20,672 bases of DNA from assembly GCA_021647535.1 (NCBI GenBank), contig JAKIUO010000026.1:1-20672 (forward strand), in the 5' to 3' direction. Shown here one piece after another: positions 15,529-20,672 of the stretch. How positions within the stretch are numbered: position 1 is the stretch's first letter; every line of letters starts with the position of its first letter. The stretch is from Hyphomicrobiaceae bacterium (GTDB lineage Bacteria > Pseudomonadota > Alphaproteobacteria > Rhizobiales > JAKIUO01). The notes beneath the pieces were generated by a model that worked only from the letters and a program-made list of their open reading frames with translations, was not told the origin of the DNA and did no database searches. The translations under genes and the position numbers were made by a program.

Positions 15529-17607
15529 GTGAAAGACGAAACCAAAGAGCGCTTGAAATCGATGACCGCCGGGCTTTTTGCCCGCTATGTACGGCTGGTT
15601 TTTGCGACATCAAGTCGTGGCGATGATTATCGCCAGCTGCAAGACAGTTTTGAAAAAAATGCCCCGCTGATCATTGGTGGCTGGCATGGCACCTTTATGC
15701 TGGCGCCCGTTTTGATACCCGACCCCAAACAATTCAGCGCTGTTGTCGCCCGTCATGGCGATGCCGAAATCATCGGGCTGGCGCTGGAACACTTTGGTGT
15801 TAAGGTTATTCGCGGTTCCGGGGCTGGTGGCCGCAAAAAAGACCGGGGCGGTATGTTCGCCCTGCGCATGTCTTTGCGCGAGCTAAAGGCCGGGCGCTCC
15901 ATTGCCCTGACCGCCGATATGCCACCGGGGCCAGCGCGCCGCGCCGGGCTGGGCATCATCACTATTGCCAAAATGTCGGGACGGCCCATATTGCCGGTGG
16001 CTTCTGTGACCTCGCGCTTTATGGTGCTCAACACCTGGTCGCGCTTTGTGGTCAATCTGCCGTTTTCAAAACAGGTTTTACTGTCTGGGGAGCCGATCAG
16101 CGTGCCTAAAAATGCCGACAAGGCGTTGATGGAAGAAAAGCGTCTGGAGCTCGAAACCAGACTGACCGAGCTCGTGACGCGGGGGCATGAAATGGTTGGA
16201 GCCGATCCGGCGCGTGCTGCCGCTCCCCAACCGGGAGATCAGCTAAAAATCGGCCTGGCGCTGAAAACCTATCGCGGTGCCATGCGCGCTGCGCAACCTT
16301 TGGCGCGCACCATATTGAAGCGCCGTGCCAAACGCGGCAAGGAAGATCTGTCGCGCATGAGCGAGCGCTTTGGCCGCGCCGATATCTGGCGGCCCGATGG
16401 CCCGCTGATCTGGTTCCATGCGGCCAGCGTTGGCGAAACCAATGCGGTTCTGCCAATGATCAAAACCTTGCGCACGCGCTTTCCTGCAATCACCATATTG
16501 CTGACCAGCGGCACGGTGACTTCGGCCAAAATCGCCGGGGAGCGTCTACCTGATGGGGCCTTTCATCAGTTTATCCCGTTTGATACCCCCGTTTTCATGC
16601 AGCGTTTTCTTGATTATTGGCAGCCTGATCTAGCGCTATTGGTGGAAAGTGAAATCTGGCCCAACCTGGTGCTGGAGACAGCAGGCCGCAAAATTCCGTT
16701 GGTGCTCTTGAATGGCATCATGTCCGGCAAGAGCTATCGCAGCTGGCGAAAACGGCCCTCTATGGCCCGCCCGATCTTTGGCCGCTTTCATCTGGTGCTC
16801 GTGCAAAATCAGCCCCTGCAAAAGAATTTTATGCGTCTTGGTGCACCTGATGTGCGCGTTGTCGGTAATCTGAAATTTGATGCGCCGCCGCCGCCAGTGG
16901 ACGAGGAGAAAAAAGCCGAGATCGTACAGATGATTGACCAGCGCCCACATTTTCTGGCGGCCAGCACTCATAAAGGCGAAGAAGAGCAGATCATTGCCGC
17001 GAATCAAAAACTGGCGACCAAAATGTCAGATCTGTTGACAATCATCGTACCCCGCCATCCCGAGCGCGGCGGCGAGATTGCGGCTTTGGTGACGGCTGCC
17101 GGATTGTCCTGTGTGCAGCGTTCCAAGAGCGAGAAAGTCTGGAAAAAGACTGATATTTATATCGCCGACACGCTGGGGGAAATCGGTAATTTCTTTTCTC
17201 TGGCGAAGATTGTTTTCCTTGGGGGCTCGTTGGTTGAAAGCGGCGGGCATAACCCGGTCGAAGTGGTGCGTCTTGGCGGCGTTGTTCTGACGGGACCCCA
17301 TTGGCACAATCAGGCGGACAGCTTTTCAGCGCTTTTAAAGGGCGAGGGGGCTTGCGAGATCAGTTCGAGCCATGAGCTGGCCGAGCTGGCGGGCGAGTTG
17401 ATGGTGGATGCGGAACGCTGCCAGAAAATTGTCAAGAATGCTGAGCACATCATCGAAGAAATGACCGGAGCCATTGAGCGCTCAATCGAAGCGATCACCC
17501 CTTTTTTGCCGATCCCGCAAGAGCAAAAGACGCGAGCAAAACCGAGGGTTGTGAAAAGCGATCACCATTCGGGCGGGGATGTTGAAGGTGAAACCCATGA
17601 GGCTTAG
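15529..17607 (+). CDS. waaA: Fusion: DUF374 lysophospholipid acyltransferase-like domain + Kdo transferase (WaaA)
   Basis: One 692-residue frame encodes two proteins that are usually separate neighbours. Residues 1-225 match the DUF374 acyltransferase family: LIIGGWHGTFMLAP (47-60, W52-H53), ARHGDAEIIGLALEHFGVK, then IALTADMPPGPARRAG (125-140). Residues about 238-690 are WaaA/KdtA, which adds Kdo to lipid A precursor: GKEDLSRMSERFG (270-282), IWFHAASVGE (294-303, catalytic-type E303), ESEIWPN (373-379), ASTHKGEE (478-485), PRHPER (508-513) and GGSLVESGGHNPVE (565-578). Both halves keep their key motifs. The linker is 225-240. The start is GTG at 15529 after GAAAGAG, with lpxK 3 bases downstream. 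The DUF374 half may acylate lipid A; that is inference. Confidence 0.9.
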   Translation: MKDETKERLKSMTAGLFARYVRLVFATSSRGDDYRQLQDSFEKNAPLIIGGWHGTFMLAPVLIPDPKQFSAVVARHGDAEIIGLALEHFGVKVIRGSGAGGRKKDRGGMFALRMSLRELKAGRSIALTADMPPGPARRAGLGIITIAKMSGRPILPVASVTSRFMVLNTWSRFVVNLPFSKQVLLSGEPISVPKNADKALMEEKRLELETRLTELVTRGHEMVGADPARAAAPQPGDQLKIGLALKTYRGAMRAAQPLARTILKRRAKRGKEDLSRMSERFGRADIWRPDGPLIWFHAASVGETNAVLPMIKTLRTRFPAITILLTSGTVTSAKIAGERLPDGAFHQFIPFDTPVFMQRFLDYWQPDLALLVESEIWPNLVLETAGRKIPLVLLNGIMSGKSYRSWRKRPSMARPIFGRFHLVLVQNQPLQKNFMRLGAPDVRVVGNLKFDAPPPPVDEEKKAEIVQMIDQRPHFLAASTHKGEEEQIIAANQKLATKMSDLLTIIVPRHPERGGEIAALVTAAGLSCVQRSKSEKVWKKTDIYIADTLGEIGNFFSLAKIVFLGGSLVESGGHNPVEVVRLGGVVLTGPHWHNQADSFSALLKGEGACEISSSHELAELAGELMVDAERCQKIVKNAEHIIEEMTGAIERSIEAITPFLPIPQEQKTRAKPRVVKSDHHSGGDVEGETHEA

Positions 17608-17610
17608 TCT

Positions 17611-18624
17611 ATGAGGCTTAACCCCAAAGCCCCCAAATTCTGGTTTCAAAAAGGGCACCCTCTGTCTTTTTTGCTGGCCCCTGCTGGAGGGCTCTATGGG
17701 CTTGCTGTAAGACTGCGCTTTGCCCTGACAAAACCATGTCGCTCGAAACGGCCCGTTATCTGTATCGGGAATTTTACTGTGGGGGGCGGTGGCAAGACAC
17801 CACTGGCTCTGGCGCTGGCCGAGCAGTTGGCGAACAAAGGATACCAGCCCGTTTTTTTAACACGGGGCTATGGGGGGCAGATCAGCGGGCCGCATCTTGT
17901 TGACCCGCTGTCTGACAATGCGCAAATGGTCGGCGATGAACCTTTGCTACTGGCCAAAGTCGCACCGGTCGTTGTGAGCGCCGACCGCCCCGCCGGAGCG
18001 CGTCTTATTGAGGGCATGGAGGCTGATATTATCTTGATGGATGATGGGTTCCAAAACCCTACTTTGTATAAAGACCTGTCCATTGTCGTGGTCGATGAAG
18101 CGCAGGGCATTGGCAATGAACGGGTCTTTCCGGCAGGTCCCTTGCGCGCCCCCATGGCCTTTCAACTGGCCCGAACCGATCTTCTGGTGATTGCTGGTCC
18201 GGCCTCACAATCGGCAACTGTGCGGATTGAGCAAGGATTTAAGCGCGAGATTTTCAGGAGTGATCTGCTCGCCAAAGGGCAGGTTGACTGGTTGCAAGGC
18301 GCACGGGTGATGGCTGTGACTGGTATTGCCCGGCCCGACAAGTTCTACGCCAGCCTGCAAAGATTGGGCGCGGAACTGGTGCAAAGGCATGACTTTCCAG
18401 ATCATTACATGTTCAGCGAACAAGATGCGCAAAACCTGCTATCGCTCAGCAAAACGGATGAGGCGCAGATCATCATGACCCGCAAAGACTGGGTGCGCCT
18501 GCCTGAAACCGGCCAGCTGGGAGAATTGCGGGCCAAAGCCAGGGTACTTGACGTCACGGCGAAAATCGACCGGCCCGCAGAGTTGCTGGCGCTAATCGAG
18601 AAAACTATTTCCGCAGCTCGATAA
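17611..18624 (+). CDS. lpxK: Tetraacyldisaccharide 4'-kinase
   Basis: LpxK phosphorylates the 4' position of the lipid A disaccharide at the inner membrane, the step before Kdo transfer by WaaA. The 337-residue protein has the P-loop GNFTVGGGGKTP (53-64), LTRGYGG (83-89), VGDEP (107-111), MDDGFQNP (143-150) and FPAGPLRAP. A hydrophobic N-terminal segment (18-40) fits the membrane-facing helix. GAGG, within the last codons of the previous gene, lies 8 bases before the ATG, so translation is probably coupled. A 10-bp direct repeat (ATGAGGCTTA at 17597 and 17611) spans the junction. The last 20 bases overlap the convergent DUF2093 gene. Confidence 0.95.
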   Translation: MRLNPKAPKFWFQKGHPLSFLLAPAGGLYGLAVRLRFALTKPCRSKRPVICIGNFTVGGGGKTPLALALAEQLANKGYQPVFLTRGYGGQISGPHLVDPLSDNAQMVGDEPLLLAKVAPVVVSADRPAGARLIEGMEADIILMDDGFQNPTLYKDLSIVVVDEAQGIGNERVFPAGPLRAPMAFQLARTDLLVIAGPASQSATVRIEQGFKREIFRSDLLAKGQVDWLQGARVMAVTGIARPDKFYASLQRLGAELVQRHDFPDHYMFSEQDAQNLLSLSKTDEAQIIMTRKDWVRLPETGQLGELRAKARVLDVTAKIDRPAELLALIEKTISAAR

Positions 18625-18826
18625 CACGCTGCAAAGATATATCGGCAGTTTTATAGGCTTCTTGACGCTCAACAGACCAGTAGCGCAGATCATCCAGCTG
18701 GATGGGATCGCCAGTGACGGCACAGCGCACAAATGTGCCATGACGCAGGATCTGATAGTCACCGTCCTGAAAGACAAGTTTGGCTTCAGAGGCACCGGTC
18801 AGGGGGTTTTGAAATCTTTTCAGCAT
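18605..18826 (-). CDS. DUF2093 family protein
   Basis: This 73-residue protein matches DUF2093: EAKLVFQDGDYQILRHG followed by TFVRCAVTGDPIQLDDLRYW and SVERQEAY. The family is small, alphaproteobacterial and without known function, and it is commonly found beside lpxK. Here it faces lpxK and the two coding ends overlap by 20 bp. The ATG at 18826 has AGGAAAG about 9 bases upstream. No membrane segment is visible. A single Cys makes a zinc-knuckle unlikely. Confidence 0.9.
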   Translation of the reverse strand: MLKRFQNPLTGASEAKLVFQDGDYQILRHGTFVRCAVTGDPIQLDDLRYWSVERQEAYKTADISLQRVIELRK

Positions 18827-18842
18827 TGTTGCTTTCCTACAA

Positions 18843-18890
18843 TATGTGAAGTTATGAAATCATATGAAGTTTTGAAATCAGCTTCAAAAC
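18843..18890. repeat. Short tandem repeat and AT-rich hairpin between DUF2093 and the DUF302 gene
   Basis: TATGTGAAGTTATGAAATCA (18843-18862) is followed at once by a degenerate copy, TATGAAGTTTTGAAATCA (18863-18880). The second copy overlaps an inverted repeat, GTTTTGAA (18869-18876) and TTCAAAAC (18883-18890). The hairpin lies 25 bases after the DUF302 stop but lacks a T-run, so a terminator role is uncertain. Confidence 0.55.
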
Positions 18891-18915
18891 CTGCCCCTGA
18901 CCTTAACCCGATCAT

Positions 18916-19398
18916 CTATTTTTTGCCAGCGGCTTCCTTGACAAGGCGATCAAGCAGGGCGTCTATGTTGCCCAGCGCTTTTTTGGAGGCTTCGCCCGGT
19001 GCGCCTATAGGCCGTCTGTAGCCAACAGTCACCGTACCGGGCATTTTAACAGTTTCATAGATAAACACAATATAGGGACAAACTCCCATATTGGCCGGAT
19101 CGGCTTCCATCATTTTGCGAGTCAGACTGACCGAACAAATCTGCATGAATTCGGCATTTTTATAGACCTTCATTGTCGCACCGGGTTCTTTGGCAGTGCG
19201 CTCCAGCATTTCACTGATTTTGCCGCCAAAGTCTATTTTCAGACCGGCATCGGTGATGGCATCCTTCATGTCCTGCACAACGTCTTCATAGCTGGTTGTC
19301 GTGGTGTAGGTTTTTAAAGGTGCGTCATTAGCCCAGACAGGGGTCATCAGGAAAACTGCAGGGATAAGGAGGCTTAGAAAGGTGATTATTTTTTTCAT
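18916..19398 (-). CDS. Secreted DUF302 domain protein
   Basis: The 160-residue product starts with a clear signal peptide (MKKIITFLSLLIPAVFLMTP, cleavage after VWA at residue 23). It then shows the DUF302 pattern: TYTTTTSYEDVVQDMKDAI, DAGLKIDFGGKISEML and CPYIVFIYET. DUF302 proteins are small periplasmic or cytoplasmic domains with no firmly known function. Cys residues in ICSVSL and GVCPYI could form a disulfide. The ATG at 19398 has GGAG about 9 bases upstream. It is transcribed away from the gene at 19649 and separately from the lipid A run, so I see no functional link with its neighbours. Confidence 0.88.
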   Translation of the reverse strand: MKKIITFLSLLIPAVFLMTPVWANDAPLKTYTTTTSYEDVVQDMKDAITDAGLKIDFGGKISEMLERTAKEPGATMKVYKNAEFMQICSVSLTRKMMEADPANMGVCPYIVFIYETVKMPGTVTVGYRRPIGAPGEASKKALGNIDALLDRLVKEAAGKK

Positions 19399-19648
19399 AT
19401 CGGTTCACTCCATTTGTTAATTTAAAGGGCGTTCCATAATCTATATTCAGAATAGGTTATTTTGCACCTGAAGAGAAGAAGAAAGGAGAAATAGAGCGCA
19501 AATCACTGGGGCAAGTAGCTGCAAATGGCATATTTGCGCCGTAAACGGGGTGTAAATTAAGGCTGGTTGGTATTATACGGCTTGGCGATCAAGATGGCGG
19601 GCTTGAAGAACAGCCTGAAGGCAACATGAAACAATAGGGAACGGACTT
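19399..19648. promoter_or_regulatory. Divergent intergenic region between the DUF302 gene and the last gene
   Basis: This is a 250-bp AT-rich gap. It holds a 6-bp inverted repeat, GCAAAT (19521-19526) and ATTTGC (19532-19537), that could be an operator, and TATTATAC near 19570 as a possible -10 for the rightward gene. No firm -35 is seen. Confidence 0.3.
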
Positions 19649-20672
19649 ATGTCGAGCGCACTTGACCCCCAAAGCCCCCATGATCTCTCCGCTTTGCAAA
19701 AGAAGGCGTCGCGCCCTGTTTTGCAAGGCGAGGTGCTGCCGCCTGTCATTGCCGGTCCGACCCGCATCAAGGTCAAAAAATACGGATTTCTTGGTGCGTT
19801 TTTGCGCCCGATTGGCATTGCGATTGCTGTTTTGCTTTTGGGCTGGGGCACGTTGATGATCGGCACGACCTATTATCGCAGCTATCAGCGTCATGTGGAA
19901 TATAGCAAGACCACCCATAGTGACAAAAGCTATCTGAGCGTATTGCTCGGTCAGGCCGGTCCGGCTTTATCGACGGGCCAAACCAAATTCGTCTATCGTG
20001 ATATAAATGGCAAGCTGCACCGCGTGGTCGCGGCCACAAGCGCTGTTGATCATTTCGTCAACAAAACCCTTGTCGATCTGGATAATGAGCGCGATCACAT
20101 CATGGCCGGGGTCGATAATGAGCTGGACGCGATCTTTCGTACGGCCTTTGCAGATCGAAAACGCGCTGTTGAAGATTATGCTGACTGGTTTTTTGAATGG
20201 AAACGCTCTTATGTGATCCTCAAAGAGGCCATCAAATCGACGGCCAGCCGCATTGTCGAGACTGGCAAGTATGAAAGCCTGCGCGAAGCTGTCGAGCATG
20301 ATGTCAAAGACTATTTCATGAAAAACTATAATGAGCGCGTGCTGAAACCCGAAAGCCGCGACGCTATTATTGCGGTCAAAATGGAGAAGCTGGTGCGTTG
20401 GGCTCATCAGCGTTTCAAGCGCGCCATTGTGCGTTCAGATCAGCGTTTGCAAGAATTTCTGGCCAGTCAAACGAGGGTGTTGGAAGATTTGCCAAAGGGC
20501 CATAAAGCAACAAACCTGAAACTCGACTGGGACGCGCAAAAATGGAAATCGCCGAGCTATATGGTTGAGGACCGGGCGTTTGACGGGGTTGTCGGTGTTG
20601 GCTCTATCGCAGCTGGCGGCACGTTTGGTTCGCTGGCGCTGGGGCCGTTGATGAGCCGCACGGTGGCTGCTT
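19649..20672 (+). CDS. Unrecognised membrane protein, 3' end outside the window
   Basis: The ATG at 19649 opens a frame that runs to the window edge without a stop (341 codons visible). AGGGAAC lies about 10 bases upstream. The product has a polar N-terminus with VLQGEVLPPV (24-33), one strong membrane helix (about 47-72, LGAFLRPIGIAIAVLLLGWG), and then a long charged, mostly helical region (75-310) containing DYADWFFEWKRSY (176-188). A glycine-rich hydrophobic stretch, FDGVVGVGSIAAGGTFGSLA (311-330), looks like the start of a membrane hairpin. I do not recognise a named family. The layout suggests an envelope protein with most of its soluble part outside the cytoplasm. Codon use resembles its neighbours. 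Confidence 0.8.
   Translation, partial: MSSALDPQSPHDLSALQKKASRPVLQGEVLPPVIAGPTRIKVKKYGFLGAFLRPIGIAIAVLLLGWGTLMIGTTYYRSYQRHVEYSKTTHSDKSYLSVLLGQAGPALSTGQTKFVYRDINGKLHRVVAATSAVDHFVNKTLVDLDNERDHIMAGVDNELDAIFRTAFADRKRAVEDYADWFFEWKRSYVILKEAIKSTASRIVETGKYESLREAVEHDVKDYFMKNYNERVLKPESRDAIIAVKMEKLVRWAHQRFKRAIVRSDQRLQEFLASQTRVLEDLPKGHKATNLKLDWDAQKWKSPSYMVEDRAFDGVVGVGSIAAGGTFGSLALGPLMSRTVAA

Overview
The window reads as a piece of an alphaproteobacterial chromosome, most likely from the Hyphomicrobiales/Rhodobacterales side of the class. The main reason is the set DUF4170, a DUF374 acyltransferase, WaaA, LpxK and DUF2093 around a CysQ-like phosphatase, which I know as an alphaproteobacterial arrangement. 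A bacterial leucyltransferase (Bpt) and a YfhM-type macroglobulin next to pbpC fit a Gram-negative cell. Composition is moderately GC-rich with AT-rich gaps. I see no rRNA, tRNA, CRISPR or phage genes.

Layout. 1-252: 3' end of a CCA-adding enzyme. 289-1053 (-): bpt. 1405-2709 (+): an orphan ParA-like ATPase with a low-complexity tail, followed by a terminator whose loop is interrupted by a 192-bp mobile repeat (2759-2950). 2992-10731 (-): a periplasmic defence pair, an alpha-2-macroglobulin-like protein upstream and penicillin-binding protein 1C downstream. The macroglobulin frame is broken by one in-frame TGA (10492-10494). The pbpC 5' end runs through a REP-like palindrome, and an inverted copy lies in the gap between the two genes. 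11000-12016 (+): ubiA, then a second copy of the mobile repeat (12020-12213) inserted at the ubiA stop codon with a 10-bp target duplication, then the ubiA terminator. 12472-18624 (+): a tight lipid A/Kdo run of CysQ-like phosphatase, DUF4170, MsbA-like ABC exporter, a DUF374 acyltransferase fused to WaaA, and lpxK. 18605-18826 (-): DUF2093, converging on lpxK. 18916-19398 (-): secreted DUF302 protein. 19649-end (+): an open-ended, unrecognised membrane protein.

How the genes work together. LpxK, the fused acyltransferase/Kdo transferase and the ABC exporter would phosphorylate, glycosylate, possibly acylate and flip lipid A. The macroglobulin traps proteases in the periplasm where PBP1C builds or repairs peptidoglycan.

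Most notable points: a palindromic MITE-like family with two copies, both sitting in terminator sequence; the acyltransferase-WaaA fusion; the in-frame TGA in the macroglobulin gene; and the repeat-encoded N-terminus of PBP1C. I found no clearly new multi-gene system. The MITE family and the fusion are the best candidates for something undescribed.
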